Assembly (NCBI GenBank): GCA_020638465.1
Contig: JACKIM010000002.1
Location: 1,612,001-1,676,000, forward strand
Origin: Geminicoccaceae bacterium
GTDB lineage: Bacteria > Pseudomonadota > Alphaproteobacteria > Geminicoccales > Geminicoccaceae
Reading direction: 5' to 3'
Length of the DNA: 64,000 nt
The notes beneath the pieces were generated by a model. That model had not been told where the DNA came from. It ran no database searches and was given only the letters and a program-made list of their open reading frames with translations. A program made the position numbers and the translations under genes. This document shows, piece after piece, positions 41,334 to 50,917 of this stretch (positions are counted from its first letter, which is position 1; each line of letters begins with the position of its first letter).

Positions 41334-42143
41334 ATGAAGATTCCGGATACTGCCACGGCTCGCTGGTCCGGCCTGCCTTCACAGGAACCGCCTGTTCTTC
41401 TCGCACATGCGGCCCGGCAATTCGCCGCAGCCGTCGCCGATGGATCGCATCTCCTGGAGACGACCGGTTACAGGGTCCATATCTGGCCGGAGCCGGATCC
41501 ATTCTACCGCAATGTCGCCATTCCACTGGACGATCGCGCAAACGACCCTTCGGCCATCGACGGCATGATCGAGCTGTTCGCCCGTCATGGTCGGGTTCCA
41601 CGACTAGAGTTTTTTGCCGAATGCCATCCGCTATTGGCTGGCACCCTTCGTGAACGCGGTTTTCTGACCGACATGGAAGCACCGGTGATGGTCCGCTCGA
41701 CACCTGCGGAGGGGCCCCAAGGTGGAGAATGGCTCGCTGCCGGCGATGATGTCGATATCTACATGATGGCAGCCGAAGCGAGTTTCGGTGCCGTCGAGCC
41801 GCCGGCACCCATGGAGATCCAGCGGATGCGCAAACGACTGGCAGACGGCCGAACGCTCACCGTTTGCCTGCGCGATGATTGCGGAACGCCCGTGGCCGGC
41901 GCATCGCTGACAGGCATCGGCGAGGTGGCCGAACTTGCGGCGGTCTGGACCTGCCCCCGGGCCCGCCGCCGGGGCTATGCCTGCCGCGTCATCCGCACGC
42001 TGCTGCCCCGCTTCTTCGATCACGGCGGCCGTCTGGTCTGGCTTTCGGCTGCAACCGGAGAAAGCCTCGCGCTCTATCGGGGCCTGGGATTTGCCACCAT
42101 AGGCCACCAGCTCAATTTCCATCTGCCGGCGGGCAGGCACTGA
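41334..42143 (+). CDS. GNAT family N-acetyltransferase
   Basis: A 269-aa protein with two GNAT-like halves. The C-terminal half has the acetyl-CoA strand VAELAAVWTCPRARRRGYACRVI (R-x-x-G-x-A type loop) and YRGLGFATIG. The N-terminal half (about 25-120) looks like a degenerate copy with a QEPPVLLAHAARQF opening. ATG 41334 chosen; its ribosome site is weak. It probably follows the TPR-SPOR gene on one transcript (23-bp gap). Substrate unknown. Confidence 0.82.
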   Translation: MKIPDTATARWSGLPSQEPPVLLAHAARQFAAAVADGSHLLETTGYRVHIWPEPDPFYRNVAIPLDDRANDPSAIDGMIELFARHGRVPRLEFFAECHPLLAGTLRERGFLTDMEAPVMVRSTPAEGPQGGEWLAAGDDVDIYMMAAEASFGAVEPPAPMEIQRMRKRLADGRTLTVCLRDDCGTPVAGASLTGIGEVAELAAVWTCPRARRRGYACRVIRTLLPRFFDHGGRLVWLSAATGESLALYRGLGFATIGHQLNFHLPAGRH

Positions 42144-42174
42144 CGGCTTCATCCGGTCGGGCGCCTTGTCGCGA

Positions 42175-42828
42175 TCAGTCCACGGACATGGCCATGATCA
42201 TCGACAGATGGGCAAGGGGAAGCCCCGTCTCTTCAACGTAGGCGTTGAATACGGCCTGCGCCACTCTTGCCCCCGACTTGCCGCCGAGTGGCGTGTCGGC
42301 CAGCTTCCACTGACCGAAGGCACTCGTCACCGACGGAGTGAGGACAAAGGTATCCTTGCCGGTCATGCGCAGGAACATCGGCCCGGAATTGCCGCCCAGC
42401 TGGCTCATCCGCTTGCCCAGCGCGGCCCACAGGCCAACGATGTCGCTGCCCGGCCAATCGGCGATCCAGCCTGCGAAGTCCCCGATCTCCTGCATCACCA
42501 TGGCGTTGTGGCGCACGGCCCGCAACTTCCCCATGTGCCGGATCAGCCGCGCATCTCCCAGGAGGCTTTCGATGTCCTCGTCCCCCATGGCGGCGACACG
42601 CGGCACGTCGAATCCGTGGAAGACCTCCTCGAAGGCAGGCCATTTGCCATCGACAACGCTGTGTTTCAGGCCGGCCCGGAAGATCCGCAACGACATCATC
42701 GAGAGCAGCCGGTCAGAAGGAATGTCCCGCAGCTCTTCCTGTGTCTTCACTACCGGCATCCTTGCCTCGACGGCCTGGCTGCCGTGGCGGATGATTGCCG
42801 CGTTACGGATTTCCTCGAACTCGATCAT
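42175..42828 (-). CDS. DNA-3-methyladenine glycosylase I-like protein
   Basis: A 217-aa member of the Tag/adenine-glycosylase family. It has LLSMMSLRIFRAGL, FHGFDVPRVAAMGDEDIESLL and ARLIRHMGKLRAVRHNA, and would excise alkylated adenine. The zinc-binding N- and C-terminal Cys/His of E. coli Tag are not evident, so it is a divergent member. ATG 42828 has a GAAAGAG site. It is the last gene of the recD2 operon. Confidence 0.82.
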   Translation of the reverse strand: MIEFEEIRNAAIIRHGSQAVEARMPVVKTQEELRDIPSDRLLSMMSLRIFRAGLKHSVVDGKWPAFEEVFHGFDVPRVAAMGDEDIESLLGDARLIRHMGKLRAVRHNAMVMQEIGDFAGWIADWPGSDIVGLWAALGKRMSQLGGNSGPMFLRMTGKDTFVLTPSVTSAFGQWKLADTPLGGKSGARVAQAVFNAYVEETGLPLAHLSMIMAMSVD

Positions 42829-42865
42829 TTCTCTTTCTTCCAACTGTCCACATGGCGGGAACGGG

Positions 42866-45133
42866 TCAGATCAGATAGATCGGGCTCGACCAGGCCTGAT
42901 GACCGTCCTCTGTGGTAACCCGCACATGGACAGGATGGTCACCCGCCCCTTCCACGGCGATTTCTCCGGTGAAACGCATGCCACGCGACGGATTGTCGTC
43001 CGGCAGGCGGAAGACACGGATCCGCCTTGGCAGTACCTCCGAAGCATCGAACAGCATGTCGTCGAGACCGATGGCCCCGATCTCGATCCGCTCCCGGATC
43101 AGGGGAGTATTCAGGATCAATGTCCCCGCACCCTCATCTTCCAGCCACAGGTCGAACCCGCCGAAATTACCGGTCGTGAGGTGTCGCCAACGGAGTTCGT
43201 TGTCACCGATCCGGTCGAGTGTCTTGTCCCGGTTGAAGAAATTGATCGCACGGGCATCGCGGATGCCATTGCCCTCGATCCGGGCATCGCCATCCCATAT
43301 GACCTGTCGGGCACGGCCCCGGTATTCCGCTCCTTCCCAGATGACCCGGATACGCCGCCCCAGATCGACCGCACTGTAGGGCCTGTGGGTCGCGATGACC
43401 GTCTTGCCATCGAGAATGTCGACACGCTCGATGGGAGCCGCGGCCGCAATGTCGACGCTCAATCGCATGATGCCGCCGCCATGTTCGACGATGTCGCCCA
43501 TGAGGGCCTGATGCGATAACATTCCCGAGGACGGAACGATCTTCGGATCGTCGGCATGGACCAGCACCTCACGGTCGAAGCTCATCCGTACATCGAGATG
43601 CATCCGCGATCCGGTCGTGCCATAATGCCTCCTGCGACGCAGGCAGCTGAACAGTGCCTCCCGGGTGAGTTCGGGCATGATGTAGCAGGTGAGGCCGCCG
43701 ATGGCGCCGAATGCCGCGGCTCCGGCATAGGAGGCACCCGGTCGGCCCTTGTGGCCGTCGCTGTTGCAGACGATCCCGACACGATACCCGCTGTCGAAGG
43801 CGTCGTGCAGCAGCCATTCGAAGGTGCCCCAGGCCGAATGCACTTCGACCGAGCGTTCGAAGCGGCCATCGTGGAACAGCTTGATATCCGCATAGCGTCC
43901 GCCACAATGCGCAAAGCAGATCGCGTTCTCGTCGTCGGCCGCCAGCGCTGCGAAAAGGGCTCCCGCGGTCGGGGTATCGCTGTCGATGTCGGAGCGGTCG
44001 AGCACCATGGCGTGGGACGAACGGCGGATCGGTCGTCCTTCGCTGAAATAATATACATTGCGATCGCCGCCGAGCGCCGTATTTCCCGACCATTCGAAAC
44101 CCGGGACAGTGATAAAGCGGCCCGGCTGGTTCAGTTCCCCGGTGATATCGTTCAACTCTTGCCAGAAGTCCTGCGTCATCTGGAAGTCGTTGCCCTGATG
44201 CGCACAGGCATCGAGAAATGCGAGATCGCGGCCGAAGAGAAAATAGTCGCGCACCGAATTGGTGCCGATGGTTTCCTCGCTCTGGCCATGCAGATCGCCC
44301 CAGAAGGTCACATTCTCAACCTGTGCATCGATCCGCAGGGGATTGCTCGTGGCAATCCGGTCGCCATTGACCGTGGCCTCGATGACCAGTTCACCTTCAT
44401 GGCCGCATTGCAGACCGTCGATGACCACGGAACGCTGCCCGCGGACGACCCTCACCGTTGACGGAAGTCCTTCGACAGGCAGGTTGCTCGCGAGGTGGAG
44501 TTCGCCTTCGACCTGATCCGAGGGATTTCCCCAGATGTCGTCGGCCTTGATCGACAACCTGAACCGGTCGGACGGCCGTCTCAATGTCGGCAGTACCAGC
44601 TGCCATCGAACGGGCTTGCCCGGCACAATGGCAATCGTCGGTTGCCGGGGAAGCGGCTGGAACACGAAGGTGGCAATGGGGTCGACCAGCACCCGAAACT
44701 CGAAGGTCTCCTCGCAGAACGTCTGCAGGCGCATTCCCGGAGAACCCTCGCGGCGGTCACCGAAACGCACGGTGATCGTATCTCCCTCGGTCAGGTATCC
44801 CCGCACGACACGGATCTCAAGGGTACGGTCCCACGGACGGACATTTCCCTTGTTGTCGAACCTCACCCGCAAGACAGCGCCATTGCTGGCTTCCACCGTC
44901 GTGTAGTTCCACGCTTCGGGATCATCCAGTTGTGGCAAGCTCTGGTCAGAGGCGAAACGACTGACGATGCGAATTGTGCCACTGTCATCGATACCGTAGA
45001 AACCGGCTGTATACACCAGTTCGAAGCTCTGCAACGAGCCGGCCTCGAAGGCGCCATTCGGGGTAATGGCGGCCTTGCCCAGCAGATGGGCCGGAATGGG
45101 TTCCGGCATGATACGCGACGTATCGCGGTTCAT
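42866..45133 (-). CDS. DUF3604 / PHP-like metal-dependent hydrolase
   Basis: A 755-aa protein with no signal peptide. About 1-270 is a beta-rich region. The PHP-like domain starts FWGDLHGQSEETIGT (GDLH at 279-282) and includes CAHQGNDFQ, ICFAHCGGRYAD and VCNSDGHKGRPG, all His/Asp metal-ligand patterns. A C-terminal beta-rich region follows. DUF3604 proteins are uncharacterised; phosphoesterase or sulfatase-like chemistry is possible. The start overlaps the inositol-monophosphatase-like gene by 4 bp. Confidence 0.8.
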   Translation of the reverse strand: MNRDTSRIMPEPIPAHLLGKAAITPNGAFEAGSLQSFELVYTAGFYGIDDSGTIRIVSRFASDQSLPQLDDPEAWNYTTVEASNGAVLRVRFDNKGNVRPWDRTLEIRVVRGYLTEGDTITVRFGDRREGSPGMRLQTFCEETFEFRVLVDPIATFVFQPLPRQPTIAIVPGKPVRWQLVLPTLRRPSDRFRLSIKADDIWGNPSDQVEGELHLASNLPVEGLPSTVRVVRGQRSVVIDGLQCGHEGELVIEATVNGDRIATSNPLRIDAQVENVTFWGDLHGQSEETIGTNSVRDYFLFGRDLAFLDACAHQGNDFQMTQDFWQELNDITGELNQPGRFITVPGFEWSGNTALGGDRNVYYFSEGRPIRRSSHAMVLDRSDIDSDTPTAGALFAALAADDENAICFAHCGGRYADIKLFHDGRFERSVEVHSAWGTFEWLLHDAFDSGYRVGIVCNSDGHKGRPGASYAGAAAFGAIGGLTCYIMPELTREALFSCLRRRRHYGTTGSRMHLDVRMSFDREVLVHADDPKIVPSSGMLSHQALMGDIVEHGGGIMRLSVDIAAAAPIERVDILDGKTVIATHRPYSAVDLGRRIRVIWEGAEYRGRARQVIWDGDARIEGNGIRDARAINFFNRDKTLDRIGDNELRWRHLTTGNFGGFDLWLEDEGAGTLILNTPLIRERIEIGAIGLDDMLFDASEVLPRRIRVFRLPDDNPSRGMRFTGEIAVEGAGDHPVHVRVTTEDGHQAWSSPIYLI

Positions 45134-45921
45134 CGTTCCAGCCCCAGGCCAGGCTGTATACTGCTGGCTTCCGCGACAATCGCCGGCGTACAGGCCGCCA
45201 CTGGCCGCCGGTCGACCAGCGACGTCCCGTCAGCCGTGTAGCGCGTGGCGATACCGCCGGCCTCTTCCACCAGCAGCAATCCGGGCAGACAATCCCAGCT
45301 GTTGCAGGATACGAGTACGACCATGTCCACACGACCGTCGGCGACCCACGCGAGATTGACAGCCGACGAACCGACGCGCCGCTGATCGACGCCAAGGTCA
45401 TACAAGCGCCCGACAGCTTCGGTGATCTGCTCTCGCGGCTGCTTGAAACTGAAGCTTATCAGCGCACAGCATTCCTCCGTCCGGTCATGGCCCGAAACCC
45501 GGATCGGACGGCCGTTGCAGGTAGCCCCATGGCCACGCCGGGCTGCATACAGCTCGTTCTGGCAGGGGAGCACGGTGATGCCGATCTCCGTGACACCATC
45601 GACGACATAGGCGAGAAGCACTCCCCAAAGCGGTATGCCGCGCAGGAAATTGCTGGTGCCGTCGATCGGATCGATGACCCACAATCGCGACGCATCGCTA
45701 CCGCCTCCCTCTTCGCCGAGGATGGCGTCATCCGGGAACAGCCTTTCGAGTTCGTGGCGAATGAGGTTCTCCACCTCCTTGTCGGCAATCGATACCAGAT
45801 CCTGCTTGCCCTTGTGCTCGATTTCGAGTTCGTCCCGCCGGCCGAAATAGTCCAATGCGAGTGCCGCTGCCGCACGGGCGATACGCTGCGCTTCCTCGAA
45901 GCGTTCCTCGATCTCATTCAC
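45130..45921 (-). CDS. Inositol monophosphatase family protein
   Basis: A 263-aa Mg-dependent sugar phosphatase. Metal motifs are LGEEGGG (Glu), DPIDGTSNFLRGIPLWG and WDCLPGLLLVEEAGG near the C-terminus, as in IMPase/CysQ/HisN proteins. Substrate (inositol phosphate, PAP or histidinol phosphate) not assignable. It overlaps recD2 and the DUF3604 gene by 4 bp each, so the three are translated from one message. Confidence 0.92.
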   Translation of the reverse strand: MNEIEERFEEAQRIARAAAALALDYFGRRDELEIEHKGKQDLVSIADKEVENLIRHELERLFPDDAILGEEGGGSDASRLWVIDPIDGTSNFLRGIPLWGVLLAYVVDGVTEIGITVLPCQNELYAARRGHGATCNGRPIRVSGHDRTEECCALISFSFKQPREQITEAVGRLYDLGVDQRRVGSSAVNLAWVADGRVDMVVLVSCNSWDCLPGLLLVEEAGGIATRYTADGTSLVDRRPVAACTPAIVAEASSIQPGLGLER

Positions 45922-48074
45922 GAAACTGTTTCCTCTTGCAGAAGATATCTCAACATGGAGTGTCGCGGAGGAAGGACCGTCCGCACGGCCCGCTCCAGCG
46001 CGTCGCCCTGGGTAACGACGATGAGCAGTCTTTGGGCCCTCGTCATGGCTGTATACAGCAGCTGCCGGCGCAGCATGCGCCCATGCTCGCGCAGCAGCAG
46101 CAACAACACGGCCGGATATTCGGACCCCTGCGCCTTGTGTACCGTTATGGCATAGGCCGGCAACAGCTGGCCGAGTTCGTCATAGGCGTAGAGCAGGGTC
46201 TTGTCATCGAAACGCACATCGACCAGGCGCGCCCGCGTGTCGACCGCCACCACACGGCCGATATCACCATTATACACTTCGCGGGCATTGTCGTTCTCGG
46301 TCTGCATGACCTTGTCGCCGACCGCGAACCGCAAGCCCGACTTCTCGATCCAGGCTTCCGGCGAGGGATTGAGCACGGGCTGCAACCTGTCATTGAGCAT
46401 GCGCGTACCGGCCGGACCACGATTCACAGGTGCCAATATCTGGATATCGTCGACAGGATCCAGCTCGAAACGTTCGGGAATACGGCGGGCCGCCAGTTCC
46501 AGCAGCTTGCGGGTGGCGTCCTCGGCATCGACGACACGGATACCGAAGCAATCGGGGCTGGCCGAGCTCCTGAGCTGCGGCATCCGGCCCGCATTGACCT
46601 CATGGGCGCTCCGGACGATGCCGCTTTGCGCTGCCTGCCGAAAGATCTCGGTCAACCTGAACACCGGGACGATGTCGCTTTCGATGAGATCGGCAAGCGG
46701 CTGCCCCGGCCCCACGGGAGGCAACTGATCGACATCGCCGACGAGTATGAGCCGGGCATGACGCGGCAATGCATCGAGCAGGCCGTGCATCAATACGGTG
46801 TCGACCATCGACACCTCGTCGACAATCACCAGGTCGGCAACAAGCGGCCGATCGCCATGGCGGCCAAACCCGCGTAACGGATCCGCCTCGATCAGCCGGT
46901 GGATGGTGCTGGAAGACCGGCCTGTGCTCTCCGTCAGGCGCCGCGCCGCACGGCCGGTCGGTGCGCACAGCGCGATTTCCGGCTCCTCATCCTCGAAGAT
47001 CGCCAGCAGGGCCCGGACCAATGTCGTCTTGCCTGTGCCCGGTCCCCCGGTGATGATGGCGACATGAGCAGCGAACGCGCCTGCAACCGCTTCGCGCTGG
47101 GAGGCTGCCAGCGTGAGCCCGAGCCGTCTTTCCACATCGTCGAGCCGGGCACTGCAGAGGGCCGCCGGTGATCTGTCGCGGCTTTCCCTCATCCACGCCG
47201 CGATGCCCTCCTCGGCCGCGGCCAGATCGGGCAACTGAAGGTAAATTGTTTCGTCCATGCCGCGCGCGACGATTCGATGCGAGTCAATGGCCGAGTCAAC
47301 CGACGTGGCAATCGCTGCGGCCTCGACACCGATGAGGTCCGCAGCACGGACGACAACCTCGTCCATGGGCAACACCGTATGACCGTCCTCCGATGCCAGC
47401 CGCAAGGCCTCGTTGAGTGCCGCCATGCGCCTGATCTCTGCCTCCGGGCGGATCCCCAGTTGCCGGGCCAGCGCGTCAGCCGTCGCAAAGCCGATTCCGC
47501 GGACATCGCGGGCCAGGAGATAGGGATCGCCAAGAACCCGGGTGATCGCTCCTTCGCCATAGGCGTCCAGGATGCGGCGCGCACGCGCGGGCTTCACACC
47601 CTGTCCGTGGAGAAACATGAGGATATCGCGACTGCCTTTCTCCGCCTGCCACGTCTCGGCGATCCGTTCGGCGGTTTTCCTGCCGATCCCGGGAACTTCT
47701 TCCAGACGCGTCGCATTCTCCTCGATGACCGCTCCGAGCCCGGAACCGAAATGGTCGACGAGCTTGCGCGCGACACTCTCGCCCACGCCGCGAATGGCCC
47801 CCGAAGCCAGGAATCCCATCAGCCCTTCCTCGGTTGCGGGCGCAAGAAGTGTGATGGAATGCGCCCTGAACTGCCGCCCCCAGGCTTCCGTCTGCTGCCA
47901 GTTGCCCTCGGCGCGCAGGAGTTGCCCGGGTTTCGCGTCGACGACCTCGCCTACCACCGTCGCCGGCTTGCCATGGTCGTGGGTCCGCACCGCGAGCACG
48001 ACAAACGCCGTATCCGGCCGCGTGGTGATGATCCGTTCGACCACCCCCGACAATGTCGTTTCGCCCTCGCTCAA
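45918..48074 (-). CDS. recD2: RecD2-type ATP-dependent DNA helicase
   Basis: A 718-aa superfamily 1B helicase. An OB-like N-terminus and helix-hairpin-helix repeats (GAIRGVGESVARKLVDHFG; EEVPGIGRKTAERI) precede the motor: Walker A IITGGPGTGKTT near residue 330, DEVSMVD, VGDVDQLPPVG and the UvrD-C2 motif ITVHKAQGSEY. The N-terminal extension and lack of RecB/RecC partners mark RecD2. First gene of an operon ending in a DNA glycosylase, consistent with repair. Confidence 0.94.
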   Translation of the reverse strand: MSEGETTLSGVVERIITTRPDTAFVVLAVRTHDHGKPATVVGEVVDAKPGQLLRAEGNWQQTEAWGRQFRAHSITLLAPATEEGLMGFLASGAIRGVGESVARKLVDHFGSGLGAVIEENATRLEEVPGIGRKTAERIAETWQAEKGSRDILMFLHGQGVKPARARRILDAYGEGAITRVLGDPYLLARDVRGIGFATADALARQLGIRPEAEIRRMAALNEALRLASEDGHTVLPMDEVVVRAADLIGVEAAAIATSVDSAIDSHRIVARGMDETIYLQLPDLAAAEEGIAAWMRESRDRSPAALCSARLDDVERRLGLTLAASQREAVAGAFAAHVAIITGGPGTGKTTLVRALLAIFEDEEPEIALCAPTGRAARRLTESTGRSSSTIHRLIEADPLRGFGRHGDRPLVADLVIVDEVSMVDTVLMHGLLDALPRHARLILVGDVDQLPPVGPGQPLADLIESDIVPVFRLTEIFRQAAQSGIVRSAHEVNAGRMPQLRSSASPDCFGIRVVDAEDATRKLLELAARRIPERFELDPVDDIQILAPVNRGPAGTRMLNDRLQPVLNPSPEAWIEKSGLRFAVGDKVMQTENDNAREVYNGDIGRVVAVDTRARLVDVRFDDKTLLYAYDELGQLLPAYAITVHKAQGSEYPAVLLLLLREHGRMLRRQLLYTAMTRAQRLLIVVTQGDALERAVRTVLPPRHSMLRYLLQEETVS

Positions 48075-48178
48075 ACTTCGCCCCGGATTGTGCTTGGCAG
48101 GCAGTCACCCGACCACCTATTCTCGTTGGCTTCACGATACCCTGCGGGGCGAGTATCCACCAGTGGAGGAAAGGCCGA

Positions 48179-48979
48179 TTGGACAGCGTCGCGACCGAAA
48201 ACCTGGACGACCAGCGCTTTTATCTTCGCCAGAACGTCCCTGCGGTAATCGGCCACCGGGGTGCCGCCCGATACGCCCCCGAGAACACGCTTGCTTCCGT
48301 CAGGAAGGCGCATGAACTCGGAGTGCAGTGGGTCGAGGTTGACGTCAAGCTGTCCGCAGACCGGATCCCCTTCCTGCTCCATGATACGAAACTCGACCGC
48401 ACCACCGACGGCAGGGGCCGCGCCAGCAGGCGCACGATGAAAGAGCTTTCAGTCATGGATGCCGGCAGCTGGTTCGCCGCGGCCAGTCGTGGCGAAAGGC
48501 TCCCGACACTGGTTGCACTGATTGCCTTGCTCGACCGGCTCGACATGGGACTGAATCTCGAGATCAAGCCCACACCCGGCAGCGACAGGGAGACGACGGA
48601 TGCGATCGTCGACGTGCTGCGTCGTCACTGGCCCGAACACCGACCATGGCCCCTGCTTTCCAGTTTCAGCCTGGCGGCCCTGGCCAGAGCACGTGATATC
48701 GCCATCGACATGCCTCGCGGCCTTCTGATCGACGAGTTCATGCGAGACTGGCCCGGCGCACTGGATGAGTTGCAGTGCGCAAGCCTGCACATCAACCACA
48801 AGGTAGTGACACCGGACCTTCTCTCCACGGCAACGGAAGAAGGCATTCCCGTGCTGCTGTATACCGTCAATGATGGAAGTCGCGCGGTAGAGCTGTTGCA
48901 GGCCGGTGCAAGCTCGATCATCACCGATGCTCCGGATGTCATCTTTGATGCCATTGGTGGAACGGCGCCGCTTCGCTGA
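48179..48979 (+). CDS. Glycerophosphodiester phosphodiesterase
   Basis: A 266-aa cytoplasmic UgpQ-type enzyme hydrolysing glycerophosphodiesters. It has the catalytic HRGAARYAPENT, EVDVKLSAD and LLHDTKLDRTT, and a C-terminal LLYTVND with TDAPD. There is no signal peptide. The start is taken at TTG 48179, 10 bp after a GGAGG; other in-frame starts upstream lie in the recD2 5' region. Divergent from recD2. Confidence 0.9.
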   Translation: MDSVATENLDDQRFYLRQNVPAVIGHRGAARYAPENTLASVRKAHELGVQWVEVDVKLSADRIPFLLHDTKLDRTTDGRGRASRRTMKELSVMDAGSWFAAASRGERLPTLVALIALLDRLDMGLNLEIKPTPGSDRETTDAIVDVLRRHWPEHRPWPLLSSFSLAALARARDIAIDMPRGLLIDEFMRDWPGALDELQCASLHINHKVVTPDLLSTATEEGIPVLLYTVNDGSRAVELLQAGASSIITDAPDVIFDAIGGTAPLR

Positions 48980-49111
48980 GCAACGATCGCATACAGTCAC
49001 AACGGGGCTGCATGCAGCAGCCTTCATCGCCGTCGACCGGCCGTCACGCCTGCCCTGTCCTGCGGACATCGTAACGGCCTGCCCTTCCTCGTCCGGCTTT
49101 GTCGGGTAAGT

Positions 49112-49837
49112 TCAGGCTGCCAGCACCGGCGTACGAGGCGCATAGAGCGGTGCGTCAGAGGAAAATGGATCGGGTATGAAGAGCCCACGGTCGGGACAAT
49201 AGTCGATGAACAGGTTGACCCTGTGCCTTCGGCCTTCATTGCGCACGGAATGCCGTTTGCGGTTGTTGAAGTCATAGGCGTGCCCGAGTTTCATTTCGAG
49301 CTTGCGGCCGTCGATCTTGTAGGTGACCGACTGGGACGGACTGAGCGGCACATGGATCCGATGGGAGCGTGTAGCCATCAGGTGACCATCCACATGGGGA
49401 GCAATCTTGTCTCCCCCACGCAACCGGACAAGAGCAATGCGGGTGACGATGCCACGCGGTCCCTTGATCCGTTCGACGACCTGTTCCACGACGGGTTCGA
49501 CGATATCCCGGTAGCGGGCGTAATCGGGCATGGTGAACACTGGCCATGTGTCGGTTTCCTCACGTGCCACAGGCAGGAACTTTGTGGGGTCGAGGCCGCG
49601 CTCGGTGGCCCAGGCCCAGACCAGATCCTCGAAATGCTTGATGCCTGTCGTGGTGGCCGACGGATGCCATTCGGTCTTCAGCACGATGTTGTCCGTCACC
49701 GAATGAACCTTGTCCGCCAGCGCATCCCGACGGAAATTGTATTCTGTCCAATCCTTCTCGCTCAGACCGTTGACCAGCTCAACCAACGGCCCGACCTTGA
49801 CCGGCCCGAGATCGCGTAGCGGTACACCGATATCCAT
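49112..49837 (-). CDS. Aspartyl/asparaginyl beta-hydroxylase-like dioxygenase
   Basis: A 241-aa Fe(II)/2-oxoglutarate oxygenase. The metal site is HVDGH (HxD) with a distal His in RKRHSVRNEG, and the 2-oxoglutarate Arg in RRHRVNLFIDY. The natural substrate (protein, peptide or small molecule) is unknown. Single gene, convergent with the GDPD gene and 108 bp downstream of lexA. Confidence 0.87.
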   Translation of the reverse strand: MDIGVPLRDLGPVKVGPLVELVNGLSEKDWTEYNFRRDALADKVHSVTDNIVLKTEWHPSATTTGIKHFEDLVWAWATERGLDPTKFLPVAREETDTWPVFTMPDYARYRDIVEPVVEQVVERIKGPRGIVTRIALVRLRGGDKIAPHVDGHLMATRSHRIHVPLSPSQSVTYKIDGRKLEMKLGHAYDFNNRKRHSVRNEGRRHRVNLFIDYCPDRGLFIPDPFSSDAPLYAPRTPVLAA

Positions 49838-49945
49838 GCGTCCATCCCCCGAAATAGCAGCAGCGAGCCGAGACTCGACCTTGGTATGCTCCCGTCACGT
49901 CATTCGGGCAAGCATCCAGAGAGGGAGAAACATGGCAAAGAGCGA

Positions 49946-50794
49946 TCAGTAGCGCCGCAACAACCCCACGAGCCTTCCCTGGACCTTGACCTGATGCGGG
50001 CCAAAGATACGGATTTCGTAGTTGGGATTGGCCGGCTCCAGGGCAATGGACGCGCCACGCCGGCGGATACGCTTGAGAGTAACCTCGCGGCCCTCGACCA
50101 GGGCCACCACGATGGTACCGTTCTCGGCCGTGTCGCAGCGCTGGATGACGACATAGTCGCCGTCCACCACCCCTGCCTCGATCATCGAATCGCCGGCCAC
50201 CTGAACGACATAGTGCTCGCCGTCGCCCATGAGCAGGTTTGGCACCTGGATAACCGTCTCGTTGTCGGCAAAGGCTTCAATGGGTGTACCGGCCGCGATT
50301 CGGCCATAAAGCGGCAAGCTTACACTGCCGCCATCAATGTCACTGGGTCGATGTGAGCGTCCGCGAAAATTGCCTCGCAGGATGTTGCTTGCCGCTTCAC
50401 GACATCCGACAAGGTCTCGCCCCGGTTCTTCACTCGCAAATGCACTCGCCGGCACCGATGCGTCACCAAAGAGAACGGGCTCGCTCGCCTTGCCAAAATC
50501 CCGCGCAGCCTCCTCGCGCAACCCACCGGCCTGATCGTCAACCAGTCTCGGCACGCCCTTGTCACGGTCGCCACTTCCGACCGGTGGCAACTTGAGGATT
50601 TCCACCGCACGCGCCCGGTATGCAAGCCGGCGAATGAACCCCCGCTCTTCCAGTCCCGAGACAAGCCGATGTATTCCCGACTTCGATCTCAAACCAAGCG
50701 CCGCCCGCATCTCCTCAAAGGACGGACAAATCCCGTGCTTATCCATGTGTTCATGAACAAATCGCAGAAGTTGCAGTTGTCGTTGCGTCAGCAC
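49946..50794 (-). CDS. lexA: LexA repressor with long linker
   Basis: A 282-aa SOS repressor. The N-terminal winged HTH reads LTQRQLQLLRFVHEH...FEEMRAALGLRSKSGIHRL. The C-terminal peptidase has the Ala-Gly cleavage site in GRIAAGTP, the Ser in VAGDSM and the Lys in VTLKRI. The linker between them is about 80 residues longer than in E. coli LexA. A GTG at 50794 is the start (another in-frame GTG at 50806). A GTTC-N7-GTTC SOS box 68 bp upstream indicates autorepression. Confidence 0.94.
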   Translation of the reverse strand: MLTQRQLQLLRFVHEHMDKHGICPSFEEMRAALGLRSKSGIHRLVSGLEERGFIRRLAYRARAVEILKLPPVGSGDRDKGVPRLVDDQAGGLREEAARDFGKASEPVLFGDASVPASAFASEEPGRDLVGCREAASNILRGNFRGRSHRPSDIDGGSVSLPLYGRIAAGTPIEAFADNETVIQVPNLLMGDGEHYVVQVAGDSMIEAGVVDGDYVVIQRCDTAENGTIVVALVEGREVTLKRIRRRGASIALEPANPNYEIRIFGPHQVKVQGRLVGLLRRY

Positions 50795-50861
50795 GGACCC
50801 GTTCACCCGAATGTCATCGCAGCAAAAACCGGGAAGGTATCACTCCCGTCCATCTCAGGAT

Positions 50862-50876
50862 GTTCTAATTTGGTTC
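50862..50876. promoter_or_regulatory. Alphaproteobacterial SOS box (LexA operator)
   Basis: GTTCTAATTTGGTTC matches GTTC-N7-GTTC, the direct-repeat LexA site of alphaproteobacteria, exactly. It lies between lexA (minus, start 50794) and the end of moeA (50918), where the lexA promoter should be. Confidence 0.85.
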
Positions 50877-50917
50877 TCGTTTCAGGTCAACCATCTAGCA
50901 GTCGGCAGCTCGTCCAG

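Noticed and set aside
49000..49030. GGCTGC-ATGCA-GCAGCC hairpin after the GDPD gene as a terminator
   Set aside because: The stem is only 6 bp and has no T-run on either side.
49932..49952. ATGGCAAAGAGCGATCAGTAG with a GAGGGAGAAAC ribosome site
   Set aside because: It encodes only six residues (MAKSDQ) before TAG. It could be a gene relic like the SDR one, but nothing downstream in any frame supports a family.
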